From contig NZ_JAMQCO010000002.1 in assembly GCF_023702225.1 (NCBI RefSeq), positions 398,327 to 462,326 on the forward strand: DNA of 64,000 bases. The letters are read 5' to 3'. Source of the DNA: Aureimonas altamirensis (GTDB lineage: Bacteria > Pseudomonadota > Alphaproteobacteria > Rhizobiales > Rhizobiaceae). Under the pieces are notes generated by a model. The model was not told where the DNA came from, searched no databases, and worked only from the letters and a program-made list of their open reading frames with translations. Positions 49,946 through 59,193 of this stretch are shown piece after piece (the stretch's first letter is position 1; each line of letters opens with the position of its first letter). The position numbers and the translations under genes were made by a program.

Positions 49946-50686
49946 ATGGCAGGCAGGCTAGACGGGCGTATCGCCCTCGTAACGGGCGCATCGCGCGGCA
50001 TCGGCTATTTCCTGGCGAAGCAGCTTGCGGGCGAAGGTGCACATGTCGTCGCGGTCGCGCGTACGGTCGGCGGCCTGGAAGAGCTGGATGACGAGATCAA
50101 GTCCGCCGGCGGGTCGGCCACGCTGGTTCCGCTGGACCTGACGGACATGGAAGGCATCGACCGGCTCGGCGGGGCCATCTACGATCGCTGGGGCAAGCTG
50201 GACGTGCTGGTTCTCAATGCCGGAGCCTTGGGCGTGCTCGCGCCGCTGGGCCATATCGAGGCCAAGACCTTTGACAAGACCATGCGCGTCAACGTGGATG
50301 CGACATGGCGGATGATCCGCACCACCGACCCGCTCCTGCGTCTGTCCGATGCCGGGCGCGCCATCTTCCTGTCATCCGGCGCGGCGCATTCGACCAAGGC
50401 CTATTGGGGCCTCTACGCCGCCACCAAGGCCGCCGGCGAAGCGATGATCCGCTCCTGGGCGAACGAAACGCGCAGCCTGCCGCTGCGGGTCAATTCGGTG
50501 AACCCCGGGGGCACACGCACTGCCATGCGCGCCCTGGCCATGCCCGGCGAGGATCCTGAAACGCTGCCGCGTCCCGCCGATGTGGCGGCGACGATGCTGC
50601 ACCTCGCCTTTCCGGACTTGACGGAAACCGGGCTTCTGTTCGACGTTCGCCAGAACCGCTTTCTCAACTACCATATGCCCGACTGA
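49946..50686 (+). CDS. SDR family NAD(P)-dependent oxidoreductase
   Basis: Short-chain dehydrogenase of 246 residues. The cofactor motif TGASRGIG is at residues 13-20, NAGALG at 91-96, and the catalytic residues are Ser144, Tyr157 and Lys161 (YAATK). The substrate is unknown. It sits behind purF, as in other rhizobia, but nothing ties it to purine synthesis. Confidence 0.93.
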   Translation: MAGRLDGRIALVTGASRGIGYFLAKQLAGEGAHVVAVARTVGGLEELDDEIKSAGGSATLVPLDLTDMEGIDRLGGAIYDRWGKLDVLVLNAGALGVLAPLGHIEAKTFDKTMRVNVDATWRMIRTTDPLLRLSDAGRAIFLSSGAAHSTKAYWGLYAATKAAGEAMIRSWANETRSLPLRVNSVNPGGTRTAMRALAMPGEDPETLPRPADVAATMLHLAFPDLTETGLLFDVRQNRFLNYHMPD

Positions 50687-50721
50687 GCGCCTGCGGGCCC
50701 GGCCCGGCGAAGGAGCGTCGG

Positions 50722-51570
50722 ATGGGCCTGCGTCGCAAACTGAGGGTAGAGCCCGGCACGCGCCCTCGCCTGGCCGATATCGATACCGGTTTTCACGGCG
50801 ATTTCAAAAGCGAGAAGACGGCAGGAAAGCAGCTTGCGAAAAACGCCGAGCGGCTGGGCGAGCTGCAGCAGAAGCTTTATGGCGAGGGCAGGCACGCTCT
50901 TCTTATCGTGTTGCAGGGCATGGATGCCGCCGGCAAGGATGGAACCTGCTGGCATGTCATGTCGGCCATGAATCCGCAGGGCACGGTGGTCAAAAGCTTC
51001 AAGCAACCGACTGCCGAAGAGCTGCGCCACGACTTTCTCTGGCGCATCCATGCCCATACGCCGGGCCTCGGCGAGGTCGCGGTGTTCAACCGCTCGCATT
51101 ACGAGGACGTGCTGGTGGTCCGCGTCCACGATCTCGTCCCGGAGGCGGTCTGGTCCGGGCGCTACCGCATGATCAACGATTTCGAGGCGATGCTGGCGGC
51201 GCAGGGTACGACGATCCTGAAATTCTTCCTGCACATATCCCCGGCCGAGCAATTGCGGCGCTTCGAGCAGCGGTTGGCCGACCCGGCGCGGCAATGGAAG
51301 ATCAGCGAATCCGACTATTCGGAGCGCCCCCACTGGGACGCCTACCAGACGGCCTATGAGGACGCGTTGGAGAAGTGCTCCACCGAACACGCACCCTGGT
51401 ACGTGATCCCTTCGGACCGAAAATGGTTTCGCAACCTGGCCATTTCGCACATCATCGCGAAAACGCTCGACGGGCTGGATATGAAACTCCCCGCCCCGAG
51501 CGTGGATATCGAGAAAATCCGCGCGCTGTATCATTCAGCGTCGGGAACACCCACGGCGGATCAGGAGTGA
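50722..51570 (+). CDS. ppk2: Polyphosphate kinase 2 family protein
   Basis: Polyphosphate:nucleotide phosphotransferase of 282 residues. Walker A is GMDAAGKDGT (residues 66-75). SFKQPTAEELRHDFLWR and the lid region NRSHYEDVLVVRVH are typical of the PPK2 group. By overall pattern it looks like class III, which uses polyphosphate to phosphorylate AMP and ADP, but this needs a tree. Its last ten bases overlap the end of the convergent pssA gene. Confidence 0.92.
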   Translation: MGLRRKLRVEPGTRPRLADIDTGFHGDFKSEKTAGKQLAKNAERLGELQQKLYGEGRHALLIVLQGMDAAGKDGTCWHVMSAMNPQGTVVKSFKQPTAEELRHDFLWRIHAHTPGLGEVAVFNRSHYEDVLVVRVHDLVPEAVWSGRYRMINDFEAMLAAQGTTILKFFLHISPAEQLRRFEQRLADPARQWKISESDYSERPHWDAYQTAYEDALEKCSTEHAPWYVIPSDRKWFRNLAISHIIAKTLDGLDMKLPAPSVDIEKIRALYHSASGTPTADQE

Positions 51571-52367
51571 AGCCGGTGCTGCGCTTCCGCCTTGCGGTAG
51601 GAGCGCACGCCGAACGGCATCAACGCATAATAGGCGACCACGGAAAGCGTCAGGGTTTCCCAGAAGAAGCTGAGCAGCAGGCCGATATAGAGAACGACCA
51701 CCAGCACGGCCGGCACCACATACTCCCGCCGCACCGGCATTCCGATCGTCTTGCCCGAATAGGTCGGTATGCGGCTTGCCATCAGAAGGCCGACCACGAC
51801 GAGGTAGACGGACGAAAATGCCGCCGTCACCTGCGGAAACCCGGTGCCGTCGCCGCTAAATCCGAGATAGACGGGAAACAGCGCCAGCGCCGCGCCGGCC
51901 GGGGCCGGCACGCCGGTGAAGAAGGCGCTCTTCCATGCCGGCTTGTTCGGCTCGTCCAGCATGGTGTTGAAGCGCGCGAGCCGCAGGGCCGAGCCGCTGG
52001 CATAAAGCAGCGCGGCGATCCAGCCCACCGCGCCGGCATCGTGCAGCGTATAGGCATAGAGCAGCAAAGCGGGCGCAACGCCGAAATTGACGACATCGGC
52101 CAGCGAATCCATCTCCGCGCCGAACCGGCTCTGGCCGTTGACGAAACGGGCGATGCGGCCATCGATCCCGTCCAGGAAGGCCGCGCCGAGAACCAGCACG
52201 ACGGCCAGTTCGAACCGCCCTTCGAAAGCATAGCGGATGCCCGTCATGCCGGCGCATATGGACAGGATGGTGATGACGTTGGGTACGATGTGACGGATCG
52301 GGATACGGGAATAATAGCGCGTGCCGCCGAGCGTCTCGTCCTGCTTGTCGTTTCCGTCTTGCGTCAC
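51561..52367 (-). CDS. pssA: CDP-diacylglycerol--serine O-phosphatidyltransferase
   Basis: Integral membrane enzyme of 268 residues making phosphatidylserine. The CDP-alcohol phosphotransferase motif is complete (DGIDGRIAR...GAEMDSLAD). Seven or more hydrophobic helices are visible, and LRLARFN follows the active site as in the family. It lies five bases after psd, so synthesis and decarboxylation of phosphatidylserine are coupled in one operon. Confidence 0.95.
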   Translation of the reverse strand: MTQDGNDKQDETLGGTRYYSRIPIRHIVPNVITILSICAGMTGIRYAFEGRFELAVVLVLGAAFLDGIDGRIARFVNGQSRFGAEMDSLADVVNFGVAPALLLYAYTLHDAGAVGWIAALLYASGSALRLARFNTMLDEPNKPAWKSAFFTGVPAPAGAALALFPVYLGFSGDGTGFPQVTAAFSSVYLVVVGLLMASRIPTYSGKTIGMPVRREYVVPAVLVVVLYIGLLLSFFWETLTLSVVAYYALMPFGVRSYRKAEAQHRLHS

Positions 52368-52372
52368 TGGCG

Positions 52373-53071
52373 TCAGTCCCTCCGCGACGGCCAGGTGGCC
52401 AGCCTTTCTCCATATTCGGCGATCACCGTTTCGCCCGCCGTGGCGTGCTGCCCCTCCGCCACGCGCGGCACGGTGCCATCGGGCAGATAGACGTCGAGCC
52501 GGGAGCCGAAGCGTATCAGGCCGTAACGCTCGCCGGCCTCCAGCGATCCGCCCGCGCGGACGAAACTGACGATACGCCGGGCAACCGCACCGGCGATCTG
52601 CACCACGCCCACCTCGCCGAAGGGGCCGGCCAGCACCATGGACGAACGCTCGTTGACCTCGCTCGCCTTGTCCAACTCGGCATTCTTGAACTGGCCCTCG
52701 CGATAGGCGATCCGCAGGATGCCGCCACGGACCGGCGCACGGTTGATGTGGCAGTCGAAGACGTTCATGAAGATCGAGATGCGCAGCATCGGCTCATCCC
52801 CGAGTTGAAGCTCGGCCGGCGGCACGACATGGCCGACCAGCGATACGCGGCCATCGGCCGGGCTGACGACGATGTGATCGGCCTGCGGCGTGACCCGCTC
52901 GGGATCGCGGAAGAAATAGGCGCACCATACGGTCAGGATCAGGAACAGCCAGAACAGGGGTTCCCAGAGAAGGCCGAGCAGCAACCCGACGATGAAGAAG
53001 CCTGCGATGAAAGGGTAGCCGGCCTTGTGCACGGGCACCAGCGCGTTGCGGATCGACGTCAGGAAGTCCAT
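52373..53071 (-). CDS. psd: Phosphatidylserine decarboxylase (short form)
   Basis: Proenzyme of 232 residues that makes phosphatidylethanolamine. Self-cleavage between Gly189 and Ser190 (RFGSRLD) yields a pyruvoyl alpha chain. The short form has a hydrophobic N-terminal segment (about 20-55), then SPADGRV and FDCHINRAP. It is followed directly by pssA. Confidence 0.95.
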   Translation of the reverse strand: MDFLTSIRNALVPVHKAGYPFIAGFFIVGLLLGLLWEPLFWLFLILTVWCAYFFRDPERVTPQADHIVVSPADGRVSLVGHVVPPAELQLGDEPMLRISIFMNVFDCHINRAPVRGGILRIAYREGQFKNAELDKASEVNERSSMVLAGPFGEVGVVQIAGAVARRIVSFVRAGGSLEAGERYGLIRFGSRLDVYLPDGTVPRVAEGQHATAGETVIAEYGERLATWPSRRD

Positions 53072-53110
53072 GGATTTGCGTTTCCTTGCATGCGGCAGCG
53101 TGGGCAGGGT

Positions 53111-55072
53111 TTAGAATTCTTGGCGCTTACGTTCAAGCGGGTCGGCCGGCGCCCGCCTCTCGACGATGCCGAGGGCGTCCGCTTCCCTTGCGCGGCGCAA
53201 TGTTTCCTCGGCCTCGCTGGCTTCGCGCTGCATCGTCCACATCTCGGCATAGAGCCCGCCCTCGCCCAGCAAGGCACGATGGGTTCCGCGCTCCACGATC
53301 TGCCCGGCCCGCAGAACGATGATCTCGTCCGCGTCGACGATGGTGGACAGGCGGTGGGCGATGGTCAGCGTGGTCCGCTCCCGCGAGACCAGGCTGAGCG
53401 CGCTCTGGATCTCCTGTTCCGTATGGGTATCGAGCGCCGACGTCGCCTCGTCCAGCACCAGGATCGGCGGCGCCTTCAGGATGGTCCGCGCGATGGCGAC
53501 GCGCTGCTTCTCGCCGCCCGACAGCTTCAGCCCGCGCTCGCCCACCATCGTATCGTAACCCTCCGGAAGGCTTTCGATGAAGTGGTGGATCTGCGCAAGC
53601 TCGGCGGCGCGGCGCACCTGCGCATCGGAGGCATCCACTCGCCCGTACCGGATGTTGTAGGCGATCGTGTCGTTGAACAGCACCGTATCCTGCGGGACGA
53701 TGCCGATGGCGGCGCGCAGACTGTCCTGCCGCACATCGGCGATGTCCTGCCCGTCGATGGTGATGCGCCCCGACGACACGTCGTAGAAGCGGAACAGCAG
53801 CCGCGAGATGGTGGACTTGCCGGCCCCGGACGGGCCGACGATCGCGACCGACTTGCCGGGGGGCACCTCGAAAGTGATACCCTTCAGGATTTCCCGTCCG
53901 CGATCGTAGGAAAAGCGCACGTCCTCGAAGCGGATCGCGCCGGCGGCGACCGACAGAGGCAGCGCATGGGGATCGTCCTGGACTTCCTCGCGCACGGACA
54001 GCAGATTGAACATCTCCTCCATGTCCGTCAGGCCCTGCCGGATCTCACGGTAGACGAAGCCGATGAAGTTGAGCGGGATGGAAAGCTGCATCAGCAGCGC
54101 GTTGATGAAGACGAAGTCTCCCAGCGTCTGCGTGCCGGCCTGCACTTCGCGCGCCGACATCACCATGGCGGCCCCCATGCCGAGCGAAAAGATGACCCCC
54201 TGCCCGAAATTGAGCCAGCCCAGAGAGGTCCAGGTCTTGGTTGCGGCGCTCTCGTAACGCGCCATGGACCTGTCGAAGCGGTCGGCCTCCATGGTTTCGT
54301 TGCCGAAATACTTGACCGTCTCGAAGTTCAGGAGCGAGTCGATGGCCTTGGTATTGGCTTCGGTGTCGCTGTCGTTCATTTCGCGGCGGATGCCGATGCG
54401 CCAGTCGCTGGCCTTCACCGTAAACCACGAATAGGCGACAACGGTCAGCGCGACCACCAGCACGTAGGACGCGCCGTAGGTGACGCCGAAGATGATGGCG
54501 GTCAGCAGGAATTCCAGAAGTGTCGGCACCGAATTGAGGATCGTGAAGCGCACGATCGTCTCGATGCCCTTGGTGCCCCGCTCGATGATGCGAGACAGGC
54601 CGCCGGTGCGCCGCTCGAGGTGAAAGCGCAGGGACAATGCGTGCATATGCACGAAGGTTCGATAGGCCAGCCGCCGCACGGCATATTGCCCGACACGGGC
54701 GAACAGCGCGTCCCGCAACTGGTTGAAGGCCACGGATACGACGCGCGCGACGTTATAGGCGACGACCAGCGTGATCGCCCCGGTCAGGATCAGGGGCAGC
54801 CATTCCAGACCCTGCGGGTCGCCATCCAGCGCGTCGGTCGCCCATTTGTAGAAATAGGGCACCCCGACGGTCAGCAGCTTTGCCAGGACGAGGTAGAAGC
54901 TCGCCCAGAGGACGCGGGCCCGAAGGTCGGGCCGCTCTGCCGGCCACATATAGGGCCAGAGGTTGCGAAGCGTTCGGAAGGTCGCGCCGCTGTCGCCGGA
55001 GACGGCAGGCTGCTGTGTATCGCTCAAGGCTGCACTTTCGGGATCGGTATCGAAGGGGCGCGGCATGCGCAC
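53111..55072 (-). CDS. Atm1/ABCB7-type ABC exporter (fused membrane and ATPase domains)
   Basis: Half-transporter of 653 residues that should form a homodimer in the inner membrane. The membrane domain (about 50-360) has six helices. The ATPase domain has Walker [10 protein letters not shown], signature LSGGEKQR and Walker B ILVLDEATSALD. The NDSDTEANTKAIDSLLNFETVKYFGNE region is characteristic of the Atm1 group, which exports glutathione-linked sulfur or metal compounds. It lies upstream of psd-pssA, with 39 bases on each side. Confidence 0.93.
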   Translation of the reverse strand: MRMPRPFDTDPESAALSDTQQPAVSGDSGATFRTLRNLWPYMWPAERPDLRARVLWASFYLVLAKLLTVGVPYFYKWATDALDGDPQGLEWLPLILTGAITLVVAYNVARVVSVAFNQLRDALFARVGQYAVRRLAYRTFVHMHALSLRFHLERRTGGLSRIIERGTKGIETIVRFTILNSVPTLLEFLLTAIIFGVTYGASYVLVVALTVVAYSWFTVKASDWRIGIRREMNDSDTEANTKAIDSLLNFETVKYFGNETMEADRFDRSMARYESAATKTWTSLGWLNFGQGVIFSLGMGAAMVMSAREVQAGTQTLGDFVFINALLMQLSIPLNFIGFVYREIRQGLTDMEEMFNLLSVREEVQDDPHALPLSVAAGAIRFEDVRFSYDRGREILKGITFEVPPGKSVAIVGPSGAGKSTISRLLFRFYDVSSGRITIDGQDIADVRQDSLRAAIGIVPQDTVLFNDTIAYNIRYGRVDASDAQVRRAAELAQIHHFIESLPEGYDTMVGERGLKLSGGEKQRVAIARTILKAPPILVLDEATSALDTHTEQEIQSALSLVSRERTTLTIAHRLSTIVDADEIIVLRAGQIVERGTHRALLGEGGLYAEMWTMQREASEAEETLRRAREADALGIVERRAPADPLERKRQEF

Positions 55073-55111
55073 CCCCCTACATGGTCTCCCGCAGAGGGAT
55101 TCGCCAGCCCG

Positions 55112-56317
55112 TCAGCCGCCGGTCGCCTGCGCAGCCTCGTCGGCCGGCATGCGGAAGACCTGACCCGGATAGATCAGGTCGGGATTTCGGATCTGGTCGC
55201 CATTGGCAAGGTAGATCACCGTGTAGCGGCTGCCCGACCCGTAATTCTCGCGCGATATGCGCCAGAGCGTGTCGCCCTTGCGGATGATGACGCGGCCGTC
55301 CACCTCCTGCAGCCCGCCCGCCGGCTCGCCGCCCGCGGCAAGTGTCGCATCCGCCTTTTCGGCGGCCGACATCCCCGGCAGCGCAGGCGAAGCGGCAACG
55401 GCGGCGACATGCTCGCGGTCGGGCCGCTCGAAGGGGACTTCGGCACGCGCCACCACGCTGCCCGCCTTGTCCACGACATCGGCACGCACGACATGCGTGC
55501 CCACCGGCACGGCCTGCCGGGCGCTGGCCAGGAATTCCCGCTTGGAGCCGATCGGGGCCTCGGCCACGAAAGCGTCGTTCAGGTACAGCCGCACCTTCGA
55601 GCCCTTGGCCGCCGTGCCTGCGACGTAGATCTGGTCTCCCTCGATCTCGACCGCGCCGATAGCCGGCGCGTTCGGATCGGCCGCCGGCCCCGTGGCGGGC
55701 GGCGCAACCGCATCCGCCGGTCCGGCCGCAGGCGTGGCCGCGGCGACCTGCGGTGCCTCCACCTTCGGGGCGGCGATCACCCGCGAAGGTGCGTCGGGCT
55801 GCTCCAGAAGCACCAGAAGCTCGGATTCGCGTCCGGGCATCGGAACGCTGACGATGGCGCTTTCGGCCGAGGCGAGAACCGCCTCGCCCTCGCCTGTCTC
55901 GAGGTGGATCTGATGTTCCCCGACGGCAAGCGGAGCATCGAGCGTTATCGCGAACTCGCCTTGCGCATTGGTGCGCGCGGTCGCGATGACGCGGCCGGCC
56001 TCCACGATCCGCACATTCGTATCCGGCGCGGCGCGGCCCGCCATCACGGCGGAGCCATCCGGTTCGACCCGCACGACATCGAAGGACGGAACGGTGGATG
56101 CCGCCTGCCCTGAAGCGCGCTGCGACGTATCCTGAGGCGGCGCGCCTGCCGGCGCCTGGGTTGCCACGGGAGCCGGAGCCTGCGGCGATACCTTGGCAAG
56201 GGTAACATCGCTGCCGGGCAAGGTGCGTGGATTGCCGAAATGCAGATAGCCCGCCACAAGGCCGGCGACGCCAACCATGGCCGCTGTCGCGAACAGGACG
56301 CCGCTCTTCCGTTTCAT
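55112..56317 (-). CDS. LysM domain-containing envelope protein
   Basis: Protein of 401 residues with one N-terminal membrane anchor or signal (about 6-28), Pro/Ala-rich linkers, Ig-like stretches (PDTNVRIVEAGRVIATART and PNAPAIGAVEIEGDQIYVAGTA) and a C-terminal LysM domain (about 342-392, RKGDTLWRISRENYG). It should bind peptidoglycan in the periplasm. The start at 56317 gives the hydrophobic anchor. It is the first gene of the unit with the Atm1-type exporter, psd and pssA. Confidence 0.87.
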   Translation of the reverse strand: MKRKSGVLFATAAMVGVAGLVAGYLHFGNPRTLPGSDVTLAKVSPQAPAPVATQAPAGAPPQDTSQRASGQAASTVPSFDVVRVEPDGSAVMAGRAAPDTNVRIVEAGRVIATARTNAQGEFAITLDAPLAVGEHQIHLETGEGEAVLASAESAIVSVPMPGRESELLVLLEQPDAPSRVIAAPKVEAPQVAAATPAAGPADAVAPPATGPAADPNAPAIGAVEIEGDQIYVAGTAAKGSKVRLYLNDAFVAEAPIGSKREFLASARQAVPVGTHVVRADVVDKAGSVVARAEVPFERPDREHVAAVAASPALPGMSAAEKADATLAAGGEPAGGLQEVDGRVIIRKGDTLWRISRENYGSGSRYTVIYLANGDQIRNPDLIYPGQVFRMPADEAAQATGG

Positions 56318-56458
56318 GACCACTCCAAAGGCAAGTTGCTTGCCGCTTGTGGGGAACTTCATATCGATCCCCTATTTCTACAAATTGTTGGCTGCCGCAA
56401 CAAGGCGAATGAGTCCACATCCCTTGGGTGGATGCGACGGCGCGATCGGATGTGATGC

Positions 56459-57793
56459 ATGATGATGACGCCCGGATGGCTGACGATCGCACGGTTGGCG
56501 CTCATGCAGACGGCCATCGGTGCGGTCGTCGTCTTGACGACGTCGACGCTCAACCGGGTCATGGTGGTCGAACTGGCCCTGCCGGCGACGCTGCCAAGCC
56601 TGATGATCGCCGTCTACCATGCCGTTCAGCTGACGCGGCCGCGCTTCGGCCACGGCTCGGACGTCGGCATGCGGCGCACGCCGTGGATCGTCGGCGGAGT
56701 CGCCCTGCTGGCGGTCGGCGGCGTCGCTGCCGCCGCGGCCACCGGGCTGCTGGAGCACCATCCCTTGCCTGGAATTGCCCTCGGCCTCGTGGCGTTCGCC
56801 GCCATCGGCGCAGGAGCCGGCGCGGCCGGAACCGCACTCCTTACGCTGTCCGCTACGATCGTATCGCCGGCCGAACGCGGGCCCGCCGCGACGGCCATGT
56901 TCACCATGATGATCGCCGGTTTCGCCCTGACGACTGCCGTGGCGTCCCGGCTGCTGGACCCGTTTTCCACCATGCGGCTGATGGCTGTGACGGCCCTGGT
57001 GGGCGTCGTCGCGTGGCTGGCTACCCTCGTTGCGGCATGGGGGCTGGAGGGCAAGGCCCCCAAGGCAAGTGCCAAGGGCTCTCCGGCGCCCTTCCTGGAA
57101 GCGCTCGCCATGGTCTGGGGCGAAGCCGGCACGCGGCGCTTCGCGCTGTTCGTGTTCGCCTCCATGCTGGCCTACAGCGGACAGGACGTCGTGCTGGAGC
57201 CCTTCGGCGGCCTTGCCTTCGGCCTGACGCTCGCCGAAACGACCCGCCTGTCGGCATGGCAGAATGGCGGCATCTTCTGCGGCATGGTCCTGACGGCCGT
57301 CGCAGGCGGGTTCCTCGGCCGGCGGCATCCGGGTACGCTGCGTGTTACGGCGATGACCGGCGCTGTCCTTTCCGCCATAGGCCTGGCGATCCTCGCGCTC
57401 GCCCCCGCTGCGGGGTTGGAGGCCCATACCGTCTTTCCCCTTGCGGCAATCCTGGGTATCGGCCTCGGCGCCTTCACCATCTCGGCCATTGGCGCGATGA
57501 TGGCGATGGCCGGTGCCGGCGGCGATGGACGGGCCGGCCTGCGCATGGGCGTATGGGGGGCGGCGCAGGCGCTGGCCTTCGGACTGGGCGGCCTCGTGGC
57601 GGGCATCTGCGTCGACCTCGTCGCGCTGGCGACGGGCGAGATGGTCTTCGGCTACGCGGTCGTCTTCGCAGGCCAGGCTTTGCTTTTCGCCCTTGCCGCA
57701 ATGCTGGCGCGCAACGCGATCCGGCTGACCGGCGAAACCGCAACCAGCGCCTTCCGGGCATCACGGAGCCGCATGAGCCAGCGACAAACGTGA
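56459..57793 (+). CDS. PucC/LhaA-like MFS protein (BCH family), isolated
   Basis: Twelve-helix membrane protein of 444 residues. Its N-terminal region (LNRVMVVELALPATLPSLMI, then HGSDVGMRRTPWI) and the EPFGGLAFGLTLAETTRLSAW segment closely resemble PucC/LhaA proteins, which help assemble bacterial light-harvesting complexes or move bacteriochlorophyll. No bch, puf, puh or crt gene lies in this window, so its role here is unclear. Three in-frame ATGs (56459, 56462, 56465) are possible starts. It is divergent from the LysM gene. Confidence 0.75.
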   Translation: MMMTPGWLTIARLALMQTAIGAVVVLTTSTLNRVMVVELALPATLPSLMIAVYHAVQLTRPRFGHGSDVGMRRTPWIVGGVALLAVGGVAAAAATGLLEHHPLPGIALGLVAFAAIGAGAGAAGTALLTLSATIVSPAERGPAATAMFTMMIAGFALTTAVASRLLDPFSTMRLMAVTALVGVVAWLATLVAAWGLEGKAPKASAKGSPAPFLEALAMVWGEAGTRRFALFVFASMLAYSGQDVVLEPFGGLAFGLTLAETTRLSAWQNGGIFCGMVLTAVAGGFLGRRHPGTLRVTAMTGAVLSAIGLAILALAPAAGLEAHTVFPLAAILGIGLGAFTISAIGAMMAMAGAGGDGRAGLRMGVWGAAQALAFGLGGLVAGICVDLVALATGEMVFGYAVVFAGQALLFALAAMLARNAIRLTGETATSAFRASRSRMSQRQT

Positions 57794-57895
57794 AGGCCGC
57801 AGTGCCGGCGCAGGCTTGACCCCTGCGGCAAAACGGTTAGCCCATCGCGGTAACGCCGGCGGCGTTCTTCGTGTTACCGCAAGGATCCGGACCCA

Positions 57896-59035
57896 ATGCA
57901 AAACCCCATCGCCTTCATCGACCTTGCGACCCAGCAGAAGCGCATCCGCGACAAGATCGACGCCCGCCTTGCCAGGATCATGGACACGGGCGCCTATATC
58001 CTCGGCCCCGACGTCGGCGAGCTCGAAAAGGCGTTGTCGGCCTTCGGCGGCATGGACGCCACGCTCGGCTGCGCATCGGGGACCGACGCGCTCCTGCTGC
58101 CGCTCATGGCCTGGAACATCGGCCCGGGCGACGCCGTCTTCGTACCGAGCTTCACCTTTGCCGCGACGGCCGAGGTCGTCGCGCTCCTTGGGGCCACCCC
58201 CGTCTTCGTGGACGTGCTGCCCGATACCTACAACATGGACCCCGAAAGCCTGGACCGGGCGATCGCCGAGATTCGCGATGCCGGCTCGCTGAAGCCTCGT
58301 GCGATCATCGCCGTCGACCTGTTCGGCCAGATCGCCGACTATCCATCCATCCGCACCATTGCCGACACCTACGAGTTGAAGCTCGTGTCCGACGCCGCGC
58401 AGGGCTTCGGCTCGACGCTGGGCGGGCGGATGGCCGGGGCCTTCGCCGATGTCGTCGCCACCAGCTTCTACCCCGCCAAGCCGCTCGGCTGCTATGGCGA
58501 TGGCGGAGCCGTGCAGACCAACGATGCGGAGCTGATGGCCGTCATGCGTTCGCTGAGCGTCCACGGCCAGGGCAGCGACCGGTACGACAATGTCCGCATC
58601 GGCATCACGGGGCGGCTGGACACTTTCCAGGCGGCGGTGCTGCTCGAGAAGCTGGAGCTGTTCGCGGAAGAGATCGAGGCCCGGCAGCATGTGGCCGAGC
58701 GCTATGCCAAGGGCCTGCATGATCTTGCGGTAACCCCGGATGTACCGGACGGAATCGTCTCTACCTGGGCTCAATATACGATTCGCGTTGCGGACGGCCG
58801 TCGCGAGGCCTTCATGGCCCGGATGCGCCAGGCCGGGGTTCCGACGGTCATCTACTATGGCAAGCCGCTGCATCGGCAGACGGCCTACCGGCATTTCCCC
58901 GCGGAATCGGGCGCATTGCCCGTCAGCGACGCGCTCTCGCACGAAGTCGTGAGTCTGCCGATGCATCCCTATCTGGATCGTGAAACGCAGGACCGGATCA
59001 TTCAATCCGCCCGTGAGGCACTCGCAAACGCCTGA
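57896..59035 (+). CDS. DegT/DnrJ/EryC1/StrS family PLP aminotransferase
   Basis: Sugar aminotransferase-like protein of 379 residues. The PLP lysine is Lys195 (FYPAKPLGCYGDGGA). The CASGTDALLLPL, VFVPSFTFAATAEVV and VDLFGQIADY segments are typical of enzymes that aminate keto-sugars on nucleotide carriers. No sugar nucleotide gene lies beside it, so its substrate cannot be inferred. It follows the PucC-like gene by 102 bases. Confidence 0.9.
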   Translation: MQNPIAFIDLATQQKRIRDKIDARLARIMDTGAYILGPDVGELEKALSAFGGMDATLGCASGTDALLLPLMAWNIGPGDAVFVPSFTFAATAEVVALLGATPVFVDVLPDTYNMDPESLDRAIAEIRDAGSLKPRAIIAVDLFGQIADYPSIRTIADTYELKLVSDAAQGFGSTLGGRMAGAFADVVATSFYPAKPLGCYGDGGAVQTNDAELMAVMRSLSVHGQGSDRYDNVRIGITGRLDTFQAAVLLEKLELFAEEIEARQHVAERYAKGLHDLAVTPDVPDGIVSTWAQYTIRVADGRREAFMARMRQAGVPTVIYYGKPLHRQTAYRHFPAESGALPVSDALSHEVVSLPMHPYLDRETQDRIIQSAREALANA

Positions 59036-59142
59036 AACGGCGGCACTCCGCCATGCAGCGTGCCATTTTCGTAACCATGTTCGCGGCGCGCCATCAGGAA
59101 AACGGATGAGCGCTGCATATCGGGGGTTGGAAATTTCTCAGA

Positions 59143-59190
59143 CTGCGACATTCTCTGTCTTATCGATCAGATGGACAGAGGGGGTCGCAG
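59143..59190 (+). promoter_or_regulatory. Long hairpin hiding the ribosome binding site of the ATP-grasp gene
   Basis: Positions 59143-59159 pair with 59174-59190 in 14 Watson-Crick pairs, two G-U pairs and one A-G mismatch. Three more pairs (59162-59164 with 59170-59172) can form in the loop. The 3' arm contains AGAGGGGG, the only good Shine-Dalgarno, and ends three bases before the ATG at 59194. As RNA it should block translation unless melted or bound. Confidence 0.6.
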
Positions 59191-59193
59191 CGC

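Noticed and set aside
52445-56113. 1222-codon open frame on the plus strand
   Set aside because: It is opposite psd, the Atm1-type exporter and the LysM gene, all of which are well supported. Its composition (rich in Arg, His, Asp, Gly) is that of a shadow frame.
59101-59142. EcfG-type general stress promoter before the ATP-grasp gene
   Set aside because: TTGGAAATT is present but neither GGAAC nor a matching CGTT element is found at the right spacing.
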